A program made the position numbers and the translations under genes. A stretch of 64,000 nucleotides of DNA. Origin: Camarhynchus parvulus. Lineage: Eukaryota > Chordata > Aves > Passeriformes > Thraupidae. The notes under the pieces are model-generated. The model saw only the letters and a list, made by a program, of their open reading frames with translations, made no database searches and was not told the DNA's origin. Positions 14,213 to 26,088 of this stretch are shown here, in pieces. Location of the stretch: assembly GCF_901933205.1 (NCBI RefSeq), contig NC_044573.1, forward strand, positions 84,030,546 to 84,094,545, in the 5' to 3' direction. The stretch's first letter is position 1. Each line of letters starts with the position of its first letter.

Positions 14213-14227
14213 TTCCCACTGTGGGAA
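14213..14227. promoter_or_regulatory. 15-bp palindrome with two RBPJ/Ikaros-like half sites
   Basis: TTCCCAC and GTGGGAA flank a single T. GTGGGAA matches the core recognised by RBPJ (CSL), and TGGGAA matches the Ikaros core. The two sites share a 1-bp spacer, much closer than the 15-17 bp spacing of classical RBPJ paired sites, so paired-site function is not implied. The symmetry is seen directly. The regulatory role is inference. Confidence 0.3.
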
Positions 14228-14724
14228 TTCTTTGTTTGTTGGCTTATTTTATGGGAAGTTCCTTCTGTGGCTTTGACAGTGTTTTGAGATGAGAAACTGC
14301 ACTCTTTAAGTCTTTACATCTACACCTTCATAAAATTTTAGAGATTTATCATTTTTGTAATTACAATCCTATACTTATTTCATACTGTGTGAAATCCCAT
14401 GTAAATTTCTTAAATTCTTGTATGAACTGTAGGAAAATCATTAGACATTAACAGAGCTGTGGAACTTGGAAAGCACACATAAGCGAACATGCACACCTGT
14501 TTGTTTTCTGTGAAAACAAAATATATGTCTGTATCTAAATGAAGTAGGAAATGTTTATCTCTGCACTTAGACAAGCTAAAAAGTTAATTTCTAGCTCAGG
14601 TAGACCATATGCATTCATTTCAAAAGCATTCTGTATCATAAGGCAACCTTTATACTAAATATTAATCTTTGAAAGAAACCAGGAATATTAACTTAAAAAT
14701 ATAGAAGACAAGAAAAGCTATTAG

Positions 14725-14742
14725 AATAATAATAATAATAAT
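14725..14742. repeat. (AAT)n microsatellite
   Basis: About six AAT units in a row. Confidence 0.9.
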
Positions 14743-14835
14743 TTGTTTTCATTGTACCCTAATAGAGGATCACATCATTAGTCTGCAACAGATAGACATG
14801 TAAATGATTTACTCTTGGTCCATCTGGGATCTGGA

Positions 14836-14850
14836 CCAGTAGATGGCACT
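14836..14850 (+). promoter_or_regulatory. CTCF-type core motif
   Basis: CCAGTAGATGGCACT fits the vertebrate CTCF core consensus CCASYAGRKGGCRSY at all 15 positions and is followed by GCGG. CTCF is the zinc-finger protein that anchors chromatin loops and insulators, and its core motif is shared across vertebrates. The motif reads on the plus strand and sits in unique sequence, not in a recognisable repeat. Motif presence does not prove occupancy. A 15-position degenerate match is expected occasionally by chance, and CpG content here is low. Confidence 0.5.
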
Positions 14851-17800
14851 GCGGGAATTATGATGGCTTTTGGAGGGCGATGGGCGTTAAGTACCTCATA
14901 CTCCAGCACACAGACTACTAAACAATTTTTGTCTCCCACTGATTTCACCACTTTAATCCTGTGAGTCAGATTTTTGAGGCTTACTTACTGCTGCCAGTGA
15001 AGGATATACTGAAACTGCTGACACCAAGTACTTAATGTAGTTTATGGTTTAGAAATAGTAATCTCCTATATTAAATTACTTGCTCACAGAAGATACCTTT
15101 TTCTAGCAAGTTTTCTGTCATAATATTTACCTTCAGATCATCAGCTCACATGTTTGTTTGGATGAGTTGTCAAACTGACACAGAGATAACTAGGGCTGCC
15201 AGTAGTATTCATTGTGAAATTTGAGCCAGCCCTTCCTCTGCTGGACCACCAGTGAAACTAGCCCATTTTATGGAGTGAGAGTCTTCTTCTGTTCAGGCAT
15301 CATACTCATTTTCACAGCCCAGGAGTTCACCTAAAGAGAGAAATGAGCTTTTCCTGAGTTGCAGTTTTTGAAACTCAGTCCAGACTCCAAAAGGCAGGCA
15401 GGCTTCTTTCCACATCACAAATCACCAACAGTAACAAAGTTTCCAAGGGCTAAATTATGCCCTTAGTGGTACCTGTGATTGTTTTGCCTGTAAGGTTTTT
15501 GAACAGGTGTAACTATTGGGATTTAGTGAGCAATTCTGCCGATGATGCTGAAGATGGAATAGTATCCAGCTGTCTCAAATGGTTATATTACCCCTGCAGG
15601 GCTGAGAAATCAACAAGGAAACAAACAGAAAGGTGTTTATTTTTGTCGCTAAAGTAAGTAGATATGCATCTAAAAACAAATGAGATTTGATGTATTCAGG
15701 AGAATGGTGCTAACTGCTAGTATAATCCTTTTCTGCAGGAAAATGGTTCTTTTTTTTTCTTTCTTCCTTTTCTTTTTTGTCTGAGAATCAGACTTTACAA
15801 AGTATTATATGCATCCTCTGATGGCCTTTGACACACTTGGATGATCACGTCTGCTTACAGAGGGTTTTTAAATTCAAAGATTGAAAGCATTAAAAAATCT
15901 ATCCACTGGAAGAGTAGCCCAGAAATCTGGAAAGCCTGATGGGTAAATAATTACAAGGAATAGCATATCAGAGAAATGAGAAGTTGAGAATCTGAGATTT
16001 TCTGCAGTGGGTACATATAAGGAAAAGTAAATATTTTTCTTTACCACACAACAAACTTTTAGTACAAAGTACTATGCTCAAGGCTGTACTGAAGTAAGGT
16101 TTGTAGGCTGCAACCTGTCAATGTGAAAAGTAAACTAGCCATGGTATCTGTATTGTATAAGCAATCTAAATGGCAGAGTAAAGCCTAATTGGACCCTACA
16201 GCACTTCTACTGATGGATGTCAGGATTAAATTTCCTTCATAGGCAGAGGTCAAAGATCCATCTAAGCCCAAATTGTTCACTGGTTTCATTGGTTCAGGCA
16301 TACCAGTTTCCTAGCCAGCAAAACACAAGTGTGTGATAAGGACAGCATCATAATTGACTGCCTTTGGCTCCACAAAATAAGCAAACAGCACCCATTTATG
16401 GTTGGGTCAAATGATGGCTGATTTCAGGAAGAATTCAGAATTTTCAGTGGACGAGACTGTGTTCAGAAGGATGCTTTAGTGACTGTCACCTAGCTGCTGT
16501 ATCCCTTGTGGTATCTGTCATAGCTGCAGTCCTGCAGTCACAGCTTTTTACCACCTACAGTGGCCAAGTCACAGTATCATTTGTTGATCCTTGATTTGGG
16601 GACCAGATTTATACCAGGCTCCATCTGATAATAGGTCCCAGAAGAGCAGTAACACTGTGAGGAAGATTAGAAAACAGCCAGTGCCAGTCACACTCTCAGT
16701 GCTATGGTATGTCTCATTTGCAACAGAAATGGTGGATTTTGTCCTGTTTTGCCATTAAAGACCTTTTCCATCTGGAAGATGGCCTGTGAGCTGGGGCATA
16801 AAAAGGGATTTACTTTTTTTTCCCCCTGAAACAAGAAAGTCAGCCAAATTAATACGCATAACATATTTTGGATTAAATGTAACTTGATAAATTTAATTTT
16901 ATTTCACTTGATAAAAACCCAGAAATTAATCTCCCATTGAAAGAAAATGAATCACATATACATTTGAATGTTTATGTCTCAGTTGTTTTAGAAACTGTCT
17001 CTAACATTAATCAGTCTTTTATTAAATATTGAAAAATTAATTAGGAGAGTCTTCCTGTTGTCTATTGAATGTAATCAGAACTTATTGAAATTTCTGAATA
17101 AAACATATGCAGAAAAATTATAAAATAGGAGATGCAGTATTTCAAAGCAATAATAACTCTCACTTGTTACTTTGTATCTCTTTGTAAAATGTTCTCACGA
17201 AATGCTATAGTCTTTGTGATTTTGGTGCACTCATTAAACACAAACCTGTTTTTTTTTTTTCTTTTTGGTAACTAGGTTTATGATTCCTTCATGTACAATT
17301 TCTTTACCCTATGTATAGTATTTAGAAGAAGGTGGTGGACAGTTCCTGTAGCTTGGTACAAGATATATGCTAGGAATGCAGTCGTACTCCTGGTGATCGC
17401 TGAGCAGTGACACAATGGCTGACATCAGCACAAACTGGAGAGGCCTTTCACTTCTCTCTGCCTCAGTGATTTCCTCCTTTTCAGAGGATGTTGCTTCTTT
17501 CTAGCTAGAATCTGCCCCTTCAATTCTGAGTCCCTGATATGTCCAGTGTTTGGCTTTAAATGATTGGTATAATCATGATGCTTTTCCCATTATGCTTTCA
17601 ATTAATCATTTTGACTCATTAATTCTGCAAAACATCTGGTCTTCAGCTTAAGGACCTCACCTCCCAAAACAAGGTGTGTCTTATTCCAAAGGGTATCAAC
17701 ACTTTCAGAACTGATAATTCTAACTCTTACCTTTCAATTTGAAAAGATATTCACAAGCGAACTAAAGAATTATCAAGATCAATTAACTAAATCTTATTTG

Positions 17801-19086
17801 TAGTAAATTAAGGAACCCCACAGCACTCTGAAATTCCTTACTAGACAATTTTTGGACACACTCATTAAGGATCCTTGTCTGCTTGGAGCATGACTTCACA
17901 GTACTGAACCTGACCCAAGGTTTATCTAGTCCAGTATCCATAGCAATCACCCAGTTGTCATGAGTTCCTATCATTTTGATTTTCCAACTGTAGATCTACA
18001 TTAGCCATCTCCAAATATTTTATTTTTTAAAGTAATGCTTAGATATTTCTCCAAGTTCTCTTAGTGATCTGTTAATTAAATCTGAATCTTGTTGAGCCTT
18101 TGTGCAGTGTTTTTTTTCCTTCTTCCTTCAAAGATAGCTTCTATTTTTCAACACTCAAAGAAAAAAAACCAAAAAAACCCTTTTTCTTTTTTACTTTGCT
18201 TTTTACTACCCTCATATTAGTGTCTTTGTAAAAGAAGCTAAGTCTATTATAGTTGAGTTTCTATATTTCATATGTGTCTTTTGACTGAATTGTATCTTAT
18301 GAGAACCAGAAGAACAGTCATTCTTCACTCATGCCACTTATCTCTTGGAAACTAGGAAAGTGTAACAGCTTCAGTAAATTTAAAAAATCTGGTCACTTGA
18401 AAGATAACAACTCTCCTATACTAGTCAGCTCAGTTAGCTTGATGTCTGGTAAACCAGAAAATTCCTTTCTCTTATACCTTATATTTTGACTGTATGTATT
18501 AATAAGATCATATATTTTGAGACTGTATTTAAGATTGTTCAGTTTTACCTAGAAGTAAAAAACTTTGCATGGGACCAATAAATGACAGTGATTTCTTACT
18601 GACAGGAGACATCAAACCCTCAGAAGTTCTAGGCAGCACACAAGAAGAATATTATAGGCATAGCTTTCCAAGCCACTGAGCATTATGTGATAGTCTCCTG
18701 GATAAAATTCTGCTGTATGGATTTTTCATCCAAGAAAAAAAAAAGCTAAACAACACTTTCAAGCCCCAGAAACTTCAGACTTGGTGGCTGAAGTGAAGAA
18801 GCTGTTGATCGTTATGACGATTATGCCCAGAAACTGCTGTCAAATATAGAGGGATTCCTAGAAGCAGATATATGCAGCTTAAGGAAGGCAGAGGCCACTA
18901 GGGCAAGCAGTCTGTCATGGAACTGGTTTGACTTGGTCGCATTTCCATAACTCAAGAGGAATCTAGCTTAACCTGCTTATCTAACTTTGCTTGAAGGAAG
19001 GCATAAGGTGGGGCTGGGTATGTCTGCAGTATGATTGTTTAAACTGCCCTTTGCCTGCCATTTTTTTTTTCAACTGCTGAACACAC

Positions 19087-19106
19087 AAGCAAGCAAGCAA
19101 GCAAGC
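19087..19106. repeat. (AAGC)5 microsatellite
   Basis: Five perfect AAGC units, preceded by a short ACAC run. Confidence 0.92.
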
Positions 19107-20606
19107 AACTTTTCTTTAATAGCTGCTGATCAGCACTGTGGCAGTAGAATTTGAGAATGTGAGTGTCAGAGGCAATCACAGGGGTAAGGATTTACATGAA
19201 TGAGAGAAAAATGTAGAAAAAAGTCCTGTATCTATTTTGAGACATGGATAAAATGTTCAAGATTCAGCCTCTAATTTAGAGAGTGTTAAGCTGACAGACT
19301 GCTAAAGCCAGAGTGGGACTGTGTCACTCACTTGCATGCCCCATTTCTTATAATCTTTCCCTCTCTTGAGCACTGCTGGGCATAGAATACCAGCTGAAGC
19401 ATCTTGATGTGACTAGATGTGTCAGTGCTTTATGCTCATTCTGGCTGATTTAAAGAAGATTTAAACTCTCTCCAAAGACAATTAAAGATATATAACATTT
19501 CAATGTATTAGGAGATACTTAAAACACAAGAATATGTGCAGCTAGATCTGTGGCAGGGGGAAAACCCCAAAATGTTGTTTTGACATGATCTGTTGAGGCA
19601 TGCTGGTACATATATTTTTACTTCACAACACACTGCCTCTGGTGTTTGAATTACAAAGCTCAAATTGCCCCATCAACCATAGTCACTCCCTTAATAATGT
19701 TATAATCCTTTATTTCACACACTTTTTTTCTCTGTGCTCTACATTATATTTTAGTAAAGCCTCAACTGTTTGGCCCATTGTTTCTCAAATAGAAGTGGAA
19801 AAAGTTCCTTCCTTCTCACCAGTAAGCCACTTCTTCTGGAGCAGAATATCTAGCAACATCATGAAGTCAAGCACAGGGAGATTAAAAAGTAGTTTTATCA
19901 CATCTCCAGCCATGTGCACTCAGAACCTGCATCCTACTCATAATTTATAAACTATATTTGACTTTTATCTTTTTCATCTAGAGGTGGTGTATTTAAAGTG
20001 GATGGTGGAGAAAAAGTGTATTACTAAAGTTCCTAAAAATAGAAATATAAATAAATATAGATTCAACTGAAATTTTTCTCAAAGTCCATGTCTTTTTTTA
20101 GGTTATTCACATAGATGTGAAGAAAGCTGTTTTCTATGTTCAAAGTAAGAGAATGGGACATTCATTTTATTTTAGATGGACACAGCTATAATATAAAGGC
20201 ACTTCCTCTATGTTAAAAGCTTTTTATTCACATAAAATCTGTAGAAGCTTGAGAAGATAATGGTATGTACTTTAGAAGGATTAGAACTGACCAAAATAAT
20301 AAAGAACAAGGAAAGAAAAAAAAAATTCTTACAACAGGATAAAGGAGCATAGAACATCTAAAACCTGCAGCATTTATAAGGCAGGGAACTACTTCTGTAA
20401 ATGTGAACCTAGACAGTTCACTGGAATGAAAAAGATTTGTCAAGTTTGAATATGAAAAAAATGTAACTCTGATGCTATTCTTTTGCACAGTTCACCATCA
20501 CACTGCAGTACTCCATGGTATTGCATATACACTGTTGCTTTCAATAGAATTTCTAGATGAATTTTAGTGCACAACCCCCACCATTTTAAACAAATAAACT
20601 ATTTGT

Positions 20607-20622
20607 AGTAAATAAATAAATA
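20607..20622. repeat. (AAAT)n short microsatellite
   Basis: Three to four AAAT units at the left edge of the reverse-strand LTR fragment. The repeat is adjacent to that fragment's apparent 3' end and blurs the boundary. Confidence 0.8.
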
Positions 20623-20629
20623 AGAAATC

Positions 20630-21285
20630 TCTGGCAGGGGTGGGGTGGGCGTGGTGGCGCGTGTGCTACAGGGGCACCTTCTGTAAGAAGCTGACAGAAA
20701 CCTACCCTCCAAGACAAGCCCACTGCTGGCCAAGGCTGGGCCCATCAGCACATCTTGATGAAGAACACAATTAAGAAGGGGAAAAAAACTGCAATAGCAA
20801 TTGTGGCCAGACAGAGGAGTGAAAACATGTGAGAGGAATAGCTCTGTAGACACCAGGCTCAGTGCAGAAGGAGGGGCAGGAGGTGCTCCAGGCACCAGGG
20901 CTGAGATTCCCCTGCAGCCCCTGGTGCAGCCGATGGTGAGGCAGCTGTGCCCCTGCAGCCCATGGGGATCCACAGGCATGCAGAGATCCACCTGCAGCCC
21001 ATGGAGGATCCCATGCCAGAGCAGGTGAAAGCCTGATGGAGGCTGTGACCCTGTGGGAGGCCTGTGCTGGACCAGGGTCATGTCAGGACCAGTGGCCTGC
21101 TGAGAGAGGAGCCCAGGGTAGAGCAAATTTTGCTGGCAGGACTTTTGGCTCTGCAGGAGACCCACACTGGAGCAGTTTGTGAGGAACTGCAGCCTATGGG
21201 AAGAATGACGTGCCCTGGAGAAGTTCGTGGAGGGCTCTCTCCCACGGGTGAACTGACCACAACTCCCCTTTCAGTCCCCAGTATT
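20630..21285 (-). mobile_element. LTR fragment of avian endogenous retrovirus (same family as 42.3-43.7 kb)
   Basis: Read on the minus strand, this stretch matches the order of blocks in the inner LTR at 42.7-43.56 kb. Those blocks are a CCCGTGGGAG/CCACGAACTTCTCC block, a series of GCTCCAG-TGTGGG/CACAGGGTCACAG modules, the single ATCTCTGCAT...TGTGGATCC unit, CAGGGGCACAGCTGCCTCACCAT, the GCCTGGAGCACCTCCTGCCCC block, and finally GGCCCAGCCTTGGCCAGCAG. It lacks the 5' start (TGTCATGG...) and the last part of the LTR, so it is truncated at both ends. The region is markedly more GC-rich than its surroundings. The frames of up to 188 codons in it come from LTR composition and do not encode a recognisable protein. 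No internal gag, pol or env sequence is present. Confidence 0.88.
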
Positions 21286-21289
21286 TAGG

Positions 21290-24200
21290 CAGGAGGAGGT
21301 AGAGAAAATCAGGAGTGAAGTTGTCAGCTTCTCTGGGTTTCTATATTCTGCTATTACTCCAGTGAATTTCAGTTTTTGCTGTAAAGCTGCAGTTTCAGTA
21401 GGAGGGGATGATACTTTCCTAGTCACATGCAGAGAAGTGTCTGCAGTCTCATATTTAGGACACTCACATAGGAGGTAAAAGATGTGAGGTTAAATCTGCT
21501 CATGCTGAGCAGAAAAATGACCTTGGGTCTTTTGTTTGCAGAGTAAGTGCTCTGATCAGGGAACTATAATACCAAAGGTCAGCAGGAGAACCACGGTTTC
21601 TTCATTTTGAAGAAGGCAGAAGGTTCACCTGCATTTTTTCCTTTTTTTTGCAGCCTGTATGTGCTATGAAAGCACTGTGTATGCACAGTAAGGTGTACAT
21701 CCCTTCATCGGATATTGGCACATGGGAATCCAGCTCCCATATCCTGACATGAATAATGGAGTTCCACTTCCTTGGGTGTTGAACACATGCGCTGATGCAG
21801 ATGTTGGAGTGTTTTCAGGAACTTTCTCATCAAACAGGGATATGTCTGTAGCCCTGAAGTGCTTCCAGAACACAGATCTGCAGCTATGCACTTTCTTCTG
21901 CTGAGTATTTTTTTTTTGTCTACAATACAGAAGTTCTGTTTGATTTTCTTTTTTTTCCTTAGCTGTTGAGTTCCTGCCTCTCACTACCTGTAGTTGTGTA
22001 TTCTGAAATGGAAGATGGAGCAGAATTGGGGCCAAGTTCTTCTCGTGCATAAAAAGACTTGACTAGAAAGTTTGTCATGTCTCATTTTCCTCCTTCTCTT
22101 TTCCCCAACTTCACACTTTCGCCTTTTGGCTGTATGGGTAGTACTGATATGAAATTTGTGGTCATTTAGAGCAGGATCCTAGAAAAAAGGACAAAGATAG
22201 CAGTTATTGCTACTTTTTTATTCAATATGCTGAATTGTTTTTTGACACTTCGTTTTGTAGAGTGCAAGTTTTCAGTAAAGCAACTAAAAAGTGATTTTGA
22301 TCTTTTCATCTGCAGAATAACCTCTGCAGTCAAAAATCAATACTCATGCAATGGGGAAATCAGACTGTTCCTGCCCACAAGTGTCTGCAGCATTATGTTT
22401 TAAGCAGATGTTGATTTAATTTCATTTGGAAAAAATGGCTTATCTACAGAACAGTGTATGCATTTATGCATGTGGTAGTTTAAGCTGTAGTGCAGAATGT
22501 CAGAGCTTTAAAATCATAATCTAAAATCAGGGTCAGGAGACATTTCTAGTTCCCAAATGATATTTCCACTTATACTCTCAGAAAAGAATAGTTCTAGCTT
22601 GTCTCACAGTGGAGACATTTTAATGGAGACTGTTTTAAGGACTTTTATGAAACTGTCTCTGTCTTAGGTAGTTGACTATCTGGTAAACTTTGCAGCTGGT
22701 TTTATAGACAAATGGCTATTAAGGACAGTATTGCCACCACCATCAATAAAAATAAGTATAAAAATAAATAGATCCTTAAATCATATTTCTGTAACACTTC
22801 AGAGTGAGTAAACCCACAAGCAAGATGTTTCCCATAAAGTTCATACTGACATTCACTTGGGATAACCAAGAATAGATCTTCCATTAGTACATGTAATGAC
22901 AATCTCATATTTGTGTAGCATTCAGCTCAAAACCATTACCTGGATCTGACCTCTCTTAAATCAGAAAGAAATCCAGTAATATGGATAAACAGATGCATTC
23001 ATGATTCACACACAAAAAGGCATGCCTAATGCAGACTTGGATCAACATCATATTAGCATTAAGAGCGTACATAAATAGCTTTTCCTATGGAAACAATCAG
23101 CAGTAAAGAACAAGAGAAACAGAAATTCATTTATCTTTAAAAATCCAGCAGCTATTTTTGTAGGTCATTATTTGAAACTTGATTTATTAGATTATATATC
23201 AATATACATACATGTCTTTATATATATACATATATATAGCCACTGGCCCTTATATATACATATATCTTATCTATATATCTTATATATATATATATATCTT
23301 ATATATATATATATATATCTTATATATATATGGAAGGGCCAGTGACTGTCTTGAAAACTTCAGATATGCATTTTGACTCCAAGAAGAGATTTCCAGAGGT
23401 TTTATGCAGTGATCTTTGGATTGCCAAACAGAAAATTTGCATATCCTTTTCACCTCTGGGTCTGCATGCAAAAAAAGGCATATAAAGCCTGTAATGAATA
23501 TTTAAATATTACTAAGAATTACATATGATAATACCTTGAACCCGACCTAGTGTAACTGATACTCGTTCCGTGACCATGAGGCAAGCTGCTTATTTTGACG
23601 TTATTCAGAGTTATTGAGTTCACATATTGGATTTCTATGTCCCAGCACTGCTGCTAGGACTAGCTCTAGGTGCTAGTGCCACCAGTACTGGAACCACTGA
23701 GTAACATTTGGTGTAATGAGCTCCTTTTATTTATTTATTTTTTAATGGTTATTGGTTATTAAACTCTGGAAATAGTGTGAACTGGAGAGAGACAATGTTC
23801 CAGCAATGGTGTCCGGTTACTGGCACAGCTGGCATCAGCAGGACCAGGGGAAGGCAAAGACAGATGGAGGTTCAAAGGACAAGCCAGAGTCACTGCCAAT
23901 CAATAACAGAGTACCAGCAATTGTAGCAAAGTATGTCTAGCATCTGAAGCAATGAAATGAAAAATGACAGATACACCTAAATTTAAGTAGGAGACTGAAA
24001 TTTCAGTCTGAAAGGAAGCAGGCAGAGCAATACAATGCTGTAGAAATCTGTGTCAGAATTCCTGCTATAAATTAAGGGTATAACAATGTAGCTGGAGGCT
24101 AAATTCAGACTGAGGCGCTGCTGAGTACAGGACAAAATGTTCAGAAAGAAAAATCAGCATCATTAACAGGAACGGTTGACATTGCATAATTTTGTTGTGT

Positions 24201-25470
24201 TTTTAATCAGCCATGAAGGGACTTTGGTAGAGAAAAAAGATGAGCATTTTTAGAAGATTGTTTTGTACTTGTTTGCATTTTGTTCACGTTCAAGATGTAG
24301 TTGATCTTGCCAATTCCAGGCATTTTGGTGGGGGGCTGAGTGTGACAAGTCTCTCTGTTTTGTGTGTCAGTTAAGCACACTCAGTGCCTTGTGAGAAAGC
24401 TCTGCACCTGGGCAGACCAAGCCTCGGGGCCCCATTTTTATGAAGCAAGCTTCAGCTGGAAGAACAGACTAAGATCCGTCTGCAGCAGTTCAAAATGTCA
24501 TTAATATTATCACATAGTTGCAGTTCTGCTGTCACCTAATACCAGGCCTTAATTAAAAGTGTATTCACCTTTTTCTATTCCTGCAAGAGTAGGTCTTTTA
24601 CTACAGCCCCCTTAATGGAGATTAGTTGCCTGAAATGATGCATCTTGCAGCCTGCAGGCAAATAGCTGCTGCTGTTTCTGTTTTCTTTACCCGTGCAAGC
24701 TGCCTGTGAAGCAGACCACTGTGCAAGGGAGGGAGTCTGCCAGGCTCTTCGGCCATGAATGGTGAGCTAGGAGCAGAAGTTCAGCCCTTCTCCGGGGGCA
24801 GCTACTTCACAGCCTGTCACGCGGGGATGAAGCTTTTGATCCTGCAGCCTGCTTGAATACCAGAGTCTATGTTTTGTTTCTATATACTAGAAGCAAGCAT
24901 ACATTATTATTTTAGATTAAAGGTAACAGCCAAACAAGGAAAAATAACAGAGAGATCTCCTAGAGAGAGGAATTCTTTATGCCTGGAAATGACCTAGCAC
25001 ACTTCTGAGTGTTGTGTATAAAAAAAAGGAAATATGCTTTTACAACATCCTGCAGTTGTGGTACAGTTCGACAAGTCCAAACACAACAGTGTTAACCATT
25101 TATACTGTCAAATATTTTAAAATTTCCTTAGTTACTGCTTTAATTAACTCTATTTGAAGTGTTTTGCTAAATGAAACTCTTCCTTGTCAGTTTAATATAC
25201 CTAGATAAACAGCACATAAAATATATACAGAAAACAGAATTCAGGAAAAAAAAATCCAGTTCTTGTTTACTTTAAATTCCCCATAGGAGCAAAAACTTTC
25301 TCTGTAGATATTATCAAAAAATAATAAGTGTTTGACTCATGTAAAATACTTTCATAAGATTTCGAATATGCATCTGAATAATGCATTGATATGTCCAGGA
25401 AGCTTTCTTTTTCTGAAAAGAATACACAATTACATCGAGGGAGAAAATTGAGTAAAACAGCTGTGATTGT
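21290..25470. other. Unique non-coding stretch with AT repeat and a GC-richer block
   Basis: No gene could be supported. It holds the TA-rich inverted-repeat structure at 23,218-23,345 and a GC-richer block at about 24,370-24,860 that may be a conserved non-coding element. A splice-acceptor-like TTTTTTTTGCAG at 21,642-21,653 is followed by no plausible exon. The frames at 21.66-22.05 kb on both strands match nothing I recognise. Confidence 0.6.
23218..23345. repeat. TA-rich microsatellite inside an 11-bp perfect inverted repeat
   Basis: CACTGGCCCTT at 23,241-23,251 is the exact reverse complement of AAGGGCCAGTG at 23,334-23,344. The 82 bases between them consist of TA runs broken by TCTTA words. 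TA runs also extend to the left of the first arm. The structure can form a cruciform or a long AT-rich hairpin, and such sites are often length-variable. The minus-strand frame over it, rich in Tyr-Ile-Lys, is repeat-derived. Confidence 0.92.
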
Positions 25471-25473
25471 TGT

Positions 25474-26088
25474 TGTCTCGGTTTGGAAAGACAGGAGTCT
25501 GCTAAGGAAGGCAGGAGCCTCCCCTGAAATGGAGAATGTAAACCCTCCCCACCCCTCCGAATTGCTATAATTTTAAATTAAGGGGCTCTCAGGCAGGAAT
25601 ATGGGAGCAGGAAATAACAGTTCTTTAATAGGGAAGAAATAAAAAGAATAAAATAAACAATGCAGTCCACTAGAACAACACTGACAGAGTCAGAACCCAA
25701 CCTGACACCCTGTTGGCCAGGGTGTTGGTGGCAGTCCGATTGAAAATGTGGCTACAGTCCTCTGAAGTATCAGGTGTGGTTCTGTTGGAGCAAGGAGGAT
25801 CTGTCGAGCAGGATTTATTCTTTCCTCTGGAGATCCAGTGGAGGAAAAGGCAGCTGCTGTTCTGGGGAATCTCGTGGAGAAAAGCCTAGCTGGTGTTTCA
25901 GAATCTCAGACTATATCTGGGTAGCAATGCTTGGCTCCTCCCTCTGGGCGGAGCATCTCACAATGGGATGTTATAGCTCTTATCAGTCATGCACTGATAT
26001 TCAATAGTCTGTTATCAGCAGAGGTCCCCTCGCAAGGGAGGTGTGAATGTGGTCACTCAGAGAGATAAGGCAAACTGCTCACTTGACA
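25474..26088 (+). mobile_element. Solo-type LTR of an avian endogenous retrovirus
   Basis: The sequence begins with TGTCTCGGTTTGGAAAGACA and continues with blocks I recognise from a passerine LTR family: AATGGAGAATGTAAACCC, AATTAAGGGGCTCTCAGGC, ACACCCTGTTGGCCAGGGTG, then GGCTCCTCCCTCTGGGCGGA and CATCTCACAATGGGATG, and a closing region around CCCCTCGCAAGGGAGG. The TG start is consistent with an LTR edge. No internal retroviral coding region follows, so it is a solo LTR or a truncated one. I could not find a matching duplication at the 3' side, so that end is uncertain by some tens of bases. The frame at 25,774-26,007 lies inside it and is not a gene. Confidence 0.82.

Larger units (their letters stand above)
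12380..20590. other. Unique AT-rich non-coding stretch, no gene seen
   Basis: No exon or interspersed repeat could be supported. The stretch contains an AAT trinucleotide run (14,725-14,742), an AAGC tetranucleotide run (19,087-19,106), the CTCF-type motif at 14,836-14,850 and a 15-bp palindrome at 14,213-14,227. The stretch at 14.08-14.27 kb is less AT-rich and dense in recognisable transcription-factor-like words (GATA cores, TGGGAA). It may be regulatory, but this is inference. Confidence 0.65.

Noticed and set aside
18893..18907. CCACTAGGGCAAG as a second CTCF-like site
   Set aside because: It breaks the GGC part of the core, so it fails the consensus that the 14,836 site meets fully.
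20599..21288. Open frames of up to 188 codons on both strands
   Set aside because: They lie in the reverse LTR fragment. The composition of the LTR explains the lack of stops.
21642..21695. Splice acceptor at 21,653 followed by a possible 34-nt exon with a GTAAGG donor
   Set aside because: The length is not a multiple of three, there is no protein context, and short AG/GT pairs are common in AT-rich DNA.
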